The notes under the pieces are model-generated. The model was given only the letters and a program-made list of their open reading frames with translations, did no database searches and was not told the origin of the DNA. DNA of 64,000 nucleotides from Actinomadura cremea. Lineage in GTDB: Bacteria > Actinomycetota > Actinomycetes > Streptosporangiales > Streptosporangiaceae. The first letter of the stretch is position 1. Every line of letters starts with the position of its first letter. Shown here in pieces: positions 1 to 7,717 of the stretch. The position numbers and the translations under genes are program-made. Location: positions 62,001-126,000 of the forward strand of contig NZ_BMRF01000017.1 of assembly GCF_014648495.1 (NCBI RefSeq). The letters are read 5' to 3'.

Positions 1-2
1 CG

Positions 3-1775
3 GTCTTCGGTGCGCTGCTGGACGAGCGGGCCGGCAGCTGGTCGGTGCGGCCTGCGGCCGACGCCACGGGCTCCCGCCGTTACCTGGACGGAACCCTGGT
101 GTCGGCCACCGAGTTCACCACACCGTCCGGCACGGTGGAACTCGTCGATGCCATGGCCACCGGAGACACCGGCGACCCGCACCGTTTGGGGGCGGCGGCT
201 CCGCACCTGCTGATCCGCCGTCTGGCGTGTGCCACCGGGGCGGTCGAGGTGACCGTGGAGTTCCGGCCGCGGCCCGAGTACGGGCTCGTGGTGCCTGTGC
301 TGACCGAGTGCGAGGGCGGTGTCCACGCCCGCGGCGGTCCCGCCGCGCTCACCCTGACCAGCCCGGTACAGCTGACCGTGGACGGGGGCGCGGCGGCCGC
401 CACCGTGCTGCTGCGCGCCGGTCAGGTGCTGCATCTCGCGCTGCAGTGGGCCCCGTTGGAAGGTCCGCCTCCGCGCCTGTGGAGCCAGGAAGAGCTGGCC
501 GTGCAGCTCGATCTCACCATTGCGGCTTGGCGCAGCTGGTCACGGATGCACCAGAACTATGACGGGCCGTGGCGAGAACTGGTCTGGCACTCCGGACGGG
601 TGCTGCAGGCTCTGTCGTACCAGCCGACCGGCGCGATCGTCGCCGCCGCGACCACCTCGCTGCCCGAGGAGACCGGCGGCGAGCGGAACTGGGATTACCG
701 CTACGCCTGGGTGCGGGACGCGGCCTTCACCATGGACGCGCTGTGGGTGGCCGCCTGCCCGGACGAGGCGGAGGACTTCTTCACTTTCATGACCTCCGCC
801 GCGACCACCAGCTGGACCCACCCGCATCTGCAGATCGTGTACGGCGTCGGGGGTGAACACGACCTGAGCGAGCGGCGGCTCGCGCATCTCTCCGGCTGGC
901 GCGGCAGCCGTCCGGTCCGCATCGGCAACGGCGCCTGGTCGCAACCCCAGCTGGACGTCTACGGCGAACTGCTGGACACCGCCGTCCGCTTCCAGGACCA
1001 GCTGAGCACCACCGACGAGGCAAAGGGAACCGACACCGCCGACCCGACCCTGAGCACGTTCCTGATCAGCCTCGCCGACACCGCGGCGCATGCCTGGCGC
1101 AGCCCCGACCACGGGATCTGGGAGATCCGCGGCGCCCCGCAGCACTTCCTCTACTCCAAGCTGATGTGCTGGGTGGCCCTCGACCGCGCCCTGTCTCTCG
1201 CCGGACGGCTCGGCGCCACCGATCGAGCCGATCGGTGGCGCAGCACGCGCGAGGAGATCCGCTCGGACATCCTGACCCACGGCTGGAACCGGGACGCCGG
1301 GGCGTTCACCCAGTCGTACGGGAACACCACCCTGGACGCCTCCGCGCTGATGTTGCCGGTGACCGGTTTCCTTCCCGCCGACGACCCACGCGTCCTGGCC
1401 ACCATCGACGCCGTCACGACCCACCTCGCCGACGGCAACGGCCTGATCCGCCGCTATCGGACCGAAAGCGGCGTCGACGGGCTGACCGGAGGGGAGGGCA
1501 GCTTTCTGTTGTGCACCTTCTGGCTCGCCCAGGCCCAGGCGATGGCCGGACGCCTCACCGAGGCGCGCGCGACCTTCGAACGTGCCGCCGCCCACGTCGG
1601 TGACCTCGGCCTGCTCGCCGAGCAGGCCGACTCGGCCACCGGGCGGCTGCTGGGGAACTTCCCGCAGGCGCTCAGCCACATCGGCCTGGTCAACGCCGCC
1701 TGGGCGATCGCCACCGCCGAGGAAGGACATCACGGTCCGGGCCCTTCCCTCCGAGGAAGGGTCGGCTCCCGTTAG
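3..1775 (+). CDS. GH15 family glycosidase (glucoamylase/trehalase type), 5' end outside window
   Basis: The frame is open from base 3, so the gene enters from outside the window; about 590 residues are visible up to TAG at 1773. The first visible residues (VFGALLDERAGSW) are typical of the N-terminal beta-sandwich of actinobacterial GH15 proteins. The (alpha/alpha)6 catalytic part follows, with PEETGGERNWDYRYAWVRDA near visible residue 225 and GGEGSFLLCTFW near residue 500, where the family carries its catalytic acid and base. GH15 enzymes release glucose from alpha-glucans or trehalose. No signal peptide can be judged without the start, and the exact substrate is not readable from the sequence. 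It is convergent with the TetR gene that follows. A GTG at 45 is in frame but is too far inside the fold to be the start. Confidence 0.88.
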   Translation, partial: VFGALLDERAGSWSVRPAADATGSRRYLDGTLVSATEFTTPSGTVELVDAMATGDTGDPHRLGAAAPHLLIRRLACATGAVEVTVEFRPRPEYGLVVPVLTECEGGVHARGGPAALTLTSPVQLTVDGGAAAATVLLRAGQVLHLALQWAPLEGPPPRLWSQEELAVQLDLTIAAWRSWSRMHQNYDGPWRELVWHSGRVLQALSYQPTGAIVAAATTSLPEETGGERNWDYRYAWVRDAAFTMDALWVAACPDEAEDFFTFMTSAATTSWTHPHLQIVYGVGGEHDLSERRLAHLSGWRGSRPVRIGNGAWSQPQLDVYGELLDTAVRFQDQLSTTDEAKGTDTADPTLSTFLISLADTAAHAWRSPDHGIWEIRGAPQHFLYSKLMCWVALDRALSLAGRLGATDRADRWRSTREEIRSDILTHGWNRDAGAFTQSYGNTTLDASALMLPVTGFLPADDPRVLATIDAVTTHLADGNGLIRRYRTESGVDGLTGGEGSFLLCTFWLAQAQAMAGRLTEARATFERAAAHVGDLGLLAEQADSATGRLLGNFPQALSHIGLVNAAWAIATAEEGHHGPGPSLRGRVGSR

Positions 1776-1814
1776 CGCGACCGAGTCTTCGCTCCTTCGG
1801 CGTGACCGGCGAGA

Positions 1815-2327
1815 TCAGTCCTGATCCTGCCCTCCCCCGGCCGGTACGCCAGGCCGGCCGTGATCCTTCTCGCCGATCTCAGGCAGGATCGCCGCCACAT
1901 GCTCCGCCGCCGATGCCGCGAGGACGGCGTGCGAGGCGTGCTCGGGATCGGGCGATCCGTCCAGCAGGATCGCCAGGTGCCGGTGCCAGAACCGGTAGGC
2001 CCCGATCCGGTACCGGGCCCCGGGCGCCGCCGTCTCCGGCATGCGGACGAGCGCGACGTGCTCCAGCAGGTGGTCGAGATAGGCGTCGGCGAACGCGACC
2101 GCGCGCTCCGCGTTCGGCGCCCCCGGGCCGAGCGGCGGCGGCCGCTCCAGGACCGCCTGCTGCAACACCCGCTCCCGGGCGTCCAGCAGCGCGGCGGCGA
2201 GCCCCGCCTTGTCCCCGAAACGCCGGAACAGCGTGCCCTTGCCGACCCTCGCGGCGGACGCCACCTGGTCCATCGACACGGCGTCCACGCCCCGCTCGGC
2301 GAACAGCCGCGCGGCCGCGTCCAGCAC
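1815..2327 (-). CDS. TetR-family regulator, 5' end apparently lost
   Basis: The product has a TetR N-terminal helix-turn-helix (LDAAARLFAERGVDAVSMDQ, then VGKGTLFRRFGDKAGL) and a C-terminal ligand domain ending GGGQDQD. The first in-frame start is GTG at 2327, but the typical preceding segment (KERADAARNRAA) is encoded just upstream of it, to about 2372, with no start codon before it. The frame then runs into the antisense of the rhodanese remnant. The natural start therefore seems to have been removed by a deletion. Expression from GTG 2327 would cost the helix before the DNA-binding motif. Family assignment is firm; whether the gene works is doubtful. Confidence 0.7.
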   Translation of the reverse strand: MLDAAARLFAERGVDAVSMDQVASAARVGKGTLFRRFGDKAGLAAALLDARERVLQQAVLERPPPLGPGAPNAERAVAFADAYLDHLLEHVALVRMPETAAPGARYRIGAYRFWHRHLAILLDGSPDPEHASHAVLAASAAEHVAAILPEIGEKDHGRPGVPAGGGQDQD

Positions 2328-2372
2328 GGCGGCCCGGTTCCGCGCCGCGTCCGCCCGTTCCTTGGGCGCACG

Positions 2373-2629
2373 CGCTCGGCGGCGAGTACTCCGCGAAGCA
2401 GCACCTGCCCGGCGCCCTCCCGCTCGTGCCGGGCGACGTGGACGCGCAGGCCCCGGCGCTGCTCCCCGACCGCGACGCCGCGATCGTCACCTACTGCTCC
2501 GACCCGGCCTGCCCCAACAGCGGCCAGGTCGCCGACCGTCTCACCGCGCTCGGTTACACCAACGTGCGCAAGTACCGCGATGGCGTCGAGGACTGGGTGG
2601 CCGCCGGCCTCCCCACCGCGTCCGCCTGA
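2373..2629 (+). pseudogene. Rhodanese-like domain remnant, 5' end missing
   Basis: From about 2373 the plus strand encodes a rhodanese C-terminal half: LGGEYSAKQHLPGALPLV, the active-site region VTYCSDPACPNSGQVADRL, and GYTNVRKYRDGVEDWVAAGL, ending TGA at 2629. The active-site cysteine (TYCSDPAC) and the core helices are present, but the first 20-30 residues of the domain and any start codon are absent. Upstream the frame is only the antisense of the TetR gene. Rhodaneses move sulfane sulfur or act as inactive binding modules. The remnant meets the decapitated TetR gene head to head, so one deletion probably removed both 5' ends and their shared promoter region. Confidence 0.75.
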
Positions 2630-2635
2630 CCCCCG

Positions 2636-2667
2636 GCGCCCGCCGGACGGCGCCGTCCGGCGGGCGC
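2636..2667. terminator. Perfect 32-base palindrome, bidirectional terminator-like hairpin
   Basis: The two 16-base halves are exact reverse complements (GCGCCCGCCGGACGGC and its partner). The hairpin sits 6 bases after the rhodanese stop and about 80 bases beyond the isochorismatase stop, between converging reading directions. There is no T tract, which is common for actinomycete terminators. Confidence 0.6.
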
Positions 2668-2745
2668 GTACGGATCACTGCAACCGGACGGTGGGAAGCA
2701 GCAGCGCAGGGCCCATGAGCGATGCCGCGCACCGGTCGGTTCGCG

Positions 2746-3378
2746 CTAGCCGGGCGCGGCCCGGCCGCGGAGGATGGTGGTGGCGCGTCGCTGGTCGGCT
2801 ATTTCGGCGAAGATGACCCCCAAGGCGCGCAGGCTCGCGTGGTGCAGGTCGGGGATGTAACTGGCCGACGCGTCGGCGGCCAGAGCGACTTCGAGGTCGC
2901 GCATGAAGGCGTCCCGGACGGTGGTCTCGACGCACACGTCGGTGCGCACCCCGGCGATGACCAGGCGCCGGATACCGGCTTCGTTGAGGAGATCCTCCAG
3001 ATCGGTGCGGTGGAAGGCGCTGAATCGGGACTTGTCGATCCGCCGGTCCTCGGGGCGTACGTCCAGGCCGTCGAGGAGTTCGGCGCCCCAGGTGCCGGTA
3101 CGGAGGGCCTCGTCGATCTGGACCGGGGACGCTTCCAGGAGCAGTCCGGCGTCGGCGGCCGTGTCGTAGACCATGCGCACCCAGATGACGGGGACGCCGC
3201 CGGAACGGGCCGCCGCGGCGAGCGCGTTGGTGCGCGAGACCAGTCCTTCGAGGTCGGCGACGCGCAGGCCGCCTGCGGCGAAGACCCCGTCGGGGTGGCA
3301 GAAGTCGTTCTGCAGGTCGATCAGCAGCAGCGCGGTGGGGCGCGGCGTGTCGGGCAGCCGGCGGGCGGGCGGGGTCAC
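2746..3378 (-). CDS. Isochorismatase-family cysteine hydrolase
   Basis: This is a 210-residue member of the isochorismatase/nicotinamidase fold. The catalytic triad is readable: Asp in TALLLIDLQNDFCH, Lys in RRIDKSRFSAF, and Cys in VRTDVCVETTVRDA. Members hydrolyse amides or enol ethers (nicotinamide, maleamate, ureidoacrylate, isochorismate); the substrate here is not determined. The GTG start at 3378 overlaps the creatininase TGA as GTGA, so the two are translationally coupled. It is the last gene of the importer operon. A role in releasing ammonia or an acid from an imported amide is inference from context. Confidence 0.85.
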   Translation of the reverse strand: MTPPARRLPDTPRPTALLLIDLQNDFCHPDGVFAAGGLRVADLEGLVSRTNALAAAARSGGVPVIWVRMVYDTAADAGLLLEASPVQIDEALRTGTWGAELLDGLDVRPEDRRIDKSRFSAFHRTDLEDLLNEAGIRRLVIAGVRTDVCVETTVRDAFMRDLEVALAADASASYIPDLHHASLRALGVIFAEIADQRRATTILRGRAAPG

Positions 3379-4193
3379 GGTGTCGACGCTCCCTGTACGG
3401 CGCGGGCCATCTCCCGGGCCTGGACGTCGTAGCGGCGCCAGAGGTCGGGGTCGGCGGGGCGGGGGTCGCCGAAGTAGCCGTCCGGGGTCACCCTGCGGGC
3501 GTGCTCGCCGCCGCGCCGCCACTCGGCCAGGTCGTCGGGGGTGAGGTCGGTGGGAGGAAGGGCGGCCAGGGCCTCGTGGTCGACGAGTTCGGGAAAGTAG
3601 CGCACGACCAGGGAGGTCTCGACGTCGTGCGCGTGCACGCCGAGCACCGGGCTGGGCGGCAGCTTCTCCCATTCGGGCGGGGTGTCGTGCACCAGCCAGG
3701 GGCGGGCGGACGGGTCCCGCCCGAGCCGGCGGCACATCGTGCCGTCGTCGAGGAACCACACGTCGGGGCGTCCGGGCGGGCGGCGCCCGAAGACGTCGGC
3801 CAGCATCCGGTTGTGTTCCAGGTCGCCGTGGTGGTTGATGGCGAACACCGAGCGGAAGCCGGCCTGGGCCAGGCCGTCGAGCATGTCGTCCAGGAGCATC
3901 TCCGCCGTCTCGCGGCGGGTGACGAAGCTGCCCGGGAACGCCGAGGTGACGTGGTTGACGCCCCAGTAGAACGGCGGGGCGAGCAGCGCGGTGACGCCGG
4001 AGTCGCGCAGCCGCCGCTGGACGAGCCGGCAGAGTTGGTACGCGCCGTAGATGTCGGTGCCGAGGGGCAGGTGCGGGCCGTGCTGCTCGATGACCCCGAC
4101 CGGGAGCAGCGCCACGGCCCCGGCGGCCGCCTGGTCCACGACCTGGGTGTAGGTCATGTCGGCGATGGATCCGGCGAAGATGGAGTATTCCAT
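3375..4193 (-). CDS. Creatininase-family amidohydrolase
   Basis: A 272-residue protein, the usual length for the creatininase family. The metal-site motifs are visible: GVIEQHGPHLPLGTD near residue 34, FAINHHGDLEHNR near 120, and GVHAHDVETSL near 188. The family includes creatinine amidohydrolase, formamide hydrolases of flavin and riboflavin-like pathways, and MftE peptidases. Context (ABC importer upstream, isochorismatase-type hydrolase downstream) argues for cleavage of a small imported amide rather than creatinine as such. It lies 22 bases after the ATPase gene in the same operon. The exact substrate cannot be read from sequence. Confidence 0.85.
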   Translation of the reverse strand: MEYSIFAGSIADMTYTQVVDQAAAGAVALLPVGVIEQHGPHLPLGTDIYGAYQLCRLVQRRLRDSGVTALLAPPFYWGVNHVTSAFPGSFVTRRETAEMLLDDMLDGLAQAGFRSVFAINHHGDLEHNRMLADVFGRRPPGRPDVWFLDDGTMCRRLGRDPSARPWLVHDTPPEWEKLPPSPVLGVHAHDVETSLVVRYFPELVDHEALAALPPTDLTPDDLAEWRRGGEHARRVTPDGYFGDPRPADPDLWRRYDVQAREMARAVQGASTP

Positions 4194-4215
4194 GTGGTGT
4201 TCCTGTCTCGGGCCG

Positions 4216-5025
4216 CTAGCGCGTGGACAGCGGCGCCTTGTCGGTCGGGGCCGCGCCGGTGGAGGGCGCGGGACGCTTGATGGCGCGGAAGACGTGGCCG
4301 CGCAGGCGGGTGAACTCGGGGAGCTCCTTGGTGGTGATCTGGTCGCGCGGGGAGGGCAGGCCGACCTCCACGATCTCGTCCACGCGGGTGGGCGGCGGTG
4401 CGAGGACCACCACCCGGTCGGAAAGGTAGATGGATTCGTCGATGTCGTGGGTGACCAGGAGGACGGTGATGTCGAACTCCGTCCGCACGCGCAGGATGGT
4501 GTCCTCCAGGTCGGCGCGGGTCTGGGCGTCGACCGAGGCGAACGGCTCGTCCATCAGCAGGATCTGCGGGCGGTAGGCCAGCGCGCGGGCGATCGCCGCC
4601 CGCTGCTGCATGCCGCCCGAGAGCTGCCAGGGGTAGTGGTCCTCGAACGAGGTCAGCCCGACGGCGTCGATGGCCTCCTGGACGCGCTCGGCGATCTCGG
4701 CCTTGGGGAGGCGCCGGCTCTTGAGCGGGAACCGGATGTTGCCGCTGACGGTCATCCATGGCAGCAGCGACCGGCTGTAGTCCTGGAAGACCAGCGCCAT
4801 CTCCGCGGGCGGACCGTCGATCGCCCGGTCGTTCAGCAGGACTCTCCCGGACGAGGGCGTCATCAGCCCGGAGATGCATTTGAGCAGGGTCGTCTTGCCG
4901 CAGCCGGACGGACCGACCACGCACACGAACTCGCTTCGCCGCACCGAGAACGTCACGTCGGCGATCGCCGTGGTCTGCTTGCGTCCGTTCCCGTAGGTCT
5001 TGCCGAGCGAGGCCACCTCCAGCAT
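4216..5025 (-). CDS. ABC importer ATP-binding protein (SsuB/TauB/NrtD type)
   Basis: A cytoplasmic ATPase that powers the neighbouring two-permease importer. Walker A is VVGPSGCGKTTLLK, the Q-loop is LVFQDYSRSLLPW, the signature is LSGGMQQR, Walker B is ILLMDEPFASVD, and the switch His is LLVTHDIDES. The sequence is closest in style to nitrate/sulfonate/taurine ATPases. I chose ATG 5025 because GGAGG lies 8 bases upstream. An in-frame ATG at 5070 overlaps the permease stop as ATGA and would add 15 residues, so it is a real alternative. The gene is third from last in the importer operon. Confidence 0.9.
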   Translation of the reverse strand: MLEVASLGKTYGNGRKQTTAIADVTFSVRRSEFVCVVGPSGCGKTTLLKCISGLMTPSSGRVLLNDRAIDGPPAEMALVFQDYSRSLLPWMTVSGNIRFPLKSRRLPKAEIAERVQEAIDAVGLTSFEDHYPWQLSGGMQQRAAIARALAYRPQILLMDEPFASVDAQTRADLEDTILRVRTEFDITVLLVTHDIDESIYLSDRVVVLAPPPTRVDEIVEVGLPSPRDQITTKELPEFTRLRGHVFRAIKRPAPSTGAAPTDKAPLSTR

Positions 5026-5066
5026 GGCGTCGCCTCCTTCCGTTTCCGGGGGATGGTGGAGCGGGT

Positions 5067-5873
5067 TCATCGGCGCGTCTCCCCCATGGCGCGGTGCCAG
5101 CGCAGCACCCGCCGCTCGACGAGGGAGAGCAGCGCGTTGAGCAGGTAGCCGAGGACGCCCAGCAGGATGATCCCGGACCACATCTCCGGAATGGCGAAGG
5201 TCCGCTGGGCCTGGACGACGAAGAAGCCGATCCCGTCGGTGCTGGCCACGAGTTCGCTGATCACCATGAGGATCAGGGCCAGCGACAGGCTGGTGCGGAG
5301 CCCGGCGAAGATGTGCGGGCTCGCGGCCGGCAGGACGAGCCGCTTGAACCGCGCCGTTCCGGTCAGCCCGTACATGCGGGCCATCTCCAGGGTGGTGCGG
5401 TCGATCCCCCGGACGCCCTCGACGGTGGTGAGCAGGATCGGGAAGGTACAGGTCAACGCGATCACGAAGATCTTCATCTGGTCGCCGGTGCCGAAGACCA
5501 GGATTCCGAACGGCAGCAGCACCGGGGGCGGCACCGCGCGCAGGAACTCCACGATGGGCTCGGCGAGCCGGGCCGCCAGCGGGATCAGTGCCAGCAGGCA
5601 TCCGGCGGTCACCCCGACGACCGCGGCGATCAGGTACCCGGCGGCCATCCGGCCGAGGCTGGGCAGCACGTCGCTGCCGAACCGGTCGAACAGCCAGGTG
5701 TCGGCGAACGTCCGCAGGATGTCGGTGAGCGGCGGGAAGTAGAACGCCCCGGCCCCGGCCGACCAGACGGCGATCGCCGCCACGATCGCCGCCGGTACGA
5801 GGATCTCGGCGAGCAGGCCGGCCGTGCCCCGACCGGTCAGCAGAGACGGCGCCGATGCGCGCGGCCGTTTCAC
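5067..5873 (-). CDS. ABC importer permease (SsuC/TauC type)
   Basis: A 268-residue inner-membrane permease with about six hydrophobic segments, the first near residues 20-40. The cytoplasmic coupling loop is LEMARMYGLTGTARFKRLVLPAASPHIFAGL, shown here in part as EMARMYGLTGTARFKRLVLP. The GTG start at 5873 overlaps the previous permease stop (GTGA). Because the operon encodes two different permeases, the transporter is probably a heterodimer with one ATPase and one lipoprotein. Related systems import sulfonates, nitrate, aromatic acids and pyrimidine precursors. Confidence 0.9.
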   Translation of the reverse strand: MKRPRASAPSLLTGRGTAGLLAEILVPAAIVAAIAVWSAGAGAFYFPPLTDILRTFADTWLFDRFGSDVLPSLGRMAAGYLIAAVVGVTAGCLLALIPLAARLAEPIVEFLRAVPPPVLLPFGILVFGTGDQMKIFVIALTCTFPILLTTVEGVRGIDRTTLEMARMYGLTGTARFKRLVLPAASPHIFAGLRTSLSLALILMVISELVASTDGIGFFVVQAQRTFAIPEMWSGIILLGVLGYLLNALLSLVERRVLRWHRAMGETRR

Positions 5874-6688
5874 GCGGTCACCTCCCGGTGGGACGGGTGC
5901 CAGCGCAGGAGCCGGCGTTCCACGGCGTGGAAGCCGAGGTTCAGCGCCCAGCCCAGCAGCCCGGTCGTGACGATCAGCGCGTACATCAGCGGCAGCGCGT
6001 TGCCTTCGCGGGCCACGTTGATCGTCTGGCCCAGGCCCGGCGACCCGATCACCAGTTCGGCGGTGACCGCGAGCACCAGCGCCACGGCGGAGGCGATGCG
6101 GGCGCCGGTGGCGATGTAGGGGACCGCGCTGGGCAGCGAGACCAGCAGCAGCCGCCGGGCCCTCCCGACGCCGAACGACCTGGCGGTGTCCAGCGGCACC
6201 GGGTCCACGTCGAGCATGCCGTAGAGGGTTTGCATCAGCAGCGGCCAGAACGCGGCGTAGTAGATCAGGAATACCTTGGTCTCGGTGCCGGTGCCGAAGA
6301 GGAGGATCGCGGCGGGGATCAGCGCCACCGACGGCACCGGCCGCAGGAACTCGATCACGGGCCGCAGGCCGCGGCGCAGCAGCGGGGTACGGCCGATCAC
6401 CAGCCCGGCCGGCACCGCGGTGACCAGGGCGAGGAGGAGGCCGAGCGCCCAGCCCTGCAGGGTGCGCGCCACGTCGCTCCAGAACGGCACGGTGACGATC
6501 TCGGCACCGAGCCGGGCCAGCACCTCGGTCATCGGCGGGAAGTAGCGTTCGGGCAGCGCGCCGGACCGTACCAGCAGCTCGAACAGCGCCAGGACCGCCA
6601 GTACGCTGATCACGCCCGGTGCCCAGCGGGGCAGACGGCCTCCGGCGCCGGCCGCCGCCGCTCCGCCGCCGTCCGTCGAGGGACTCAT
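5870..6688 (-). CDS. ABC importer permease (SsuC/TauC type), second subunit
   Basis: A 272-residue membrane protein with a short Gly/Ala-rich N-terminal tail and about six transmembrane segments. The coupling loop is DTARSFGVGRARRLLLVSLP near residue 170. It follows the binding-protein gene by 9 bases and overlaps the next permease by 4. The two permeases are homologous but clearly different, as in heterodimeric importers. Confidence 0.9.
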   Translation of the reverse strand: MSPSTDGGGAAAAGAGGRLPRWAPGVISVLAVLALFELLVRSGALPERYFPPMTEVLARLGAEIVTVPFWSDVARTLQGWALGLLLALVTAVPAGLVIGRTPLLRRGLRPVIEFLRPVPSVALIPAAILLFGTGTETKVFLIYYAAFWPLLMQTLYGMLDVDPVPLDTARSFGVGRARRLLLVSLPSAVPYIATGARIASAVALVLAVTAELVIGSPGLGQTINVAREGNALPLMYALIVTTGLLGWALNLGFHAVERRLLRWHPSHREVTA

Positions 6689-6697
6689 GCGGGCCTC

Positions 6698-7657
6698 CTA
6701 CTTCGCCGAGCCGACGAGCGCGCCGATGTCGGGCTTCTCGTCGATCAGCCCGTACTTCTTCGACAGGTCGCCCAGCATCGTCAGTTGCGCCCTGTCGATC
6801 TCGGTGCCGAACTCGGGCAGCATCATCGCGTTCACGACCTCGGGCGAGGTCCTGGTGTATTCGGCGACGACCGCGCGCATCTCGTCGGGATGGTCGGTGC
6901 TGTACTTCTGGCCCTGGGCGACGGCGCGCACGAAGCGATCGACGACGGCCTTGTTCTCTCCCGCGTAGGACGCGCTGGTGAAGTAGGAGGCGATGCTCAG
7001 CCCCGGCTTCACGGCGTGGAACGGCCGGATCACCACCGTGTCGCCGTTGGCCTTGGCCGTCTGGGAGAACGGCTCGACGATGTTGGCGGCGTCCACCCGC
7101 CCGGCGTCCAGGGCCGGGAGCATGTCGGGGTAGGCCAGCTCGACGAACTTCACGCCGTTGAGCGGTACGCCCCGGGCCTCCAGCGCGGCCCGTACGGTGA
7201 TCTCGGAGATGTTGCCGAGGGTGTTGATGGCGATCTTCTTGCCGGCCAGGTCCGCGGGCGACCTGACCGGGCCGCCCTTCTTGGCGACCAGGACGTTCCC
7301 GGCCTTCGCCGCGTCGTCGGCCTCGTTGTTGGCGTTGGCGACCACCCGTACGGGCAGCCCCTTCGCGTTGGCCACCAGCAGTGAGGTGTTGTTGGAGTAG
7401 CCGAACTGCAGGTCGCCGCTGACCACGGCCGGGACGATCTGCGCACCGCCCTGCATCACCTGCGGGGTGATCTTCAACTTCTCCTTGGCGAAGAACCCCT
7501 TCTCCATGGCCATGTAGATCGGGGCCACCTCGGCCATCGACATGACGCCGACCTTGACCGTCACGACGCCGTCGGCGTCGGTCTCGGCACCGCCCCCGCC
7601 ACAGGCCGCCAGGCCCATGACGAGAGAGACGCCCAGGGCTATACCGCGGACGCGCAC
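6698..7657 (-). CDS. ABC importer substrate-binding lipoprotein (SsuA/NMT1-like)
   Basis: A 319-residue secreted lipoprotein. The N-terminus has a short positive region, a hydrophobic core and the lipobox LAAC at residues 17-20. The mature part has the SsuA/THI5 layout: MAEVAPIYMAMEKGFFAKEK, then GDLQFGYSNNTSLLVANAKG, then DLAGKKIAINTLGNISEITV. The GTG start at 7657 has a strong GGGGAGG site 5 bases upstream. Its own upstream region (7658-7717) holds the palindrome shared with the ring-cleavage operon, so it is probably transcribed both from that site and by read-through. Ligand unknown; an aromatic or heteroaromatic carboxylate is inferred from neighbours. Confidence 0.9.
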   Translation of the reverse strand: MRVRGIALGVSLVMGLAACGGGGAETDADGVVTVKVGVMSMAEVAPIYMAMEKGFFAKEKLKITPQVMQGGAQIVPAVVSGDLQFGYSNNTSLLVANAKGLPVRVVANANNEADDAAKAGNVLVAKKGGPVRSPADLAGKKIAINTLGNISEITVRAALEARGVPLNGVKFVELAYPDMLPALDAGRVDAANIVEPFSQTAKANGDTVVIRPFHAVKPGLSIASYFTSASYAGENKAVVDRFVRAVAQGQKYSTDHPDEMRAVVAEYTRTSPEVVNAMMLPEFGTEIDRAQLTMLGDLSKKYGLIDEKPDIGALVGSAK

Positions 7658-7684
7658 CGGGTCCTCCCCATCTTGTTGATGCAG

Positions 7685-7698
7685 ATGATTCTAATCAT
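7685..7698. promoter_or_regulatory. Palindromic operator ATGATT-2-AATCAT before the importer operon
   Basis: The sequence ATGATTCTAATCAT is a 14-base inverted repeat with a 2-base centre, inside an AT-rich segment 27 bases upstream of the binding-protein start. The same arms occur at 12563-12574 (ATGATTGCAATCAT) between the dioxygenase and the GntR gene. The repetition at two promoters of functionally related operons suggests a site for the GntR-type regulator encoded at 12636. Confidence 0.65.
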
Positions 7699-7717
7699 TA
7701 TTGTTAAATGCCGTTTA

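Noticed and set aside
1802-2629. A seemingly continuous 275-residue protein ending in a rhodanese domain
   Set aside because: Its first 190 residues are antisense to the TetR gene and extremely Arg/Pro/Ala-rich; only the last 85 are real.
4216-5601. A 461-residue ATPase with a long N-terminal extension
   Set aside because: The extension is antisense-frame noise over the permease gene; ribosome site and family alignment place the start at 5025 (or 5070).
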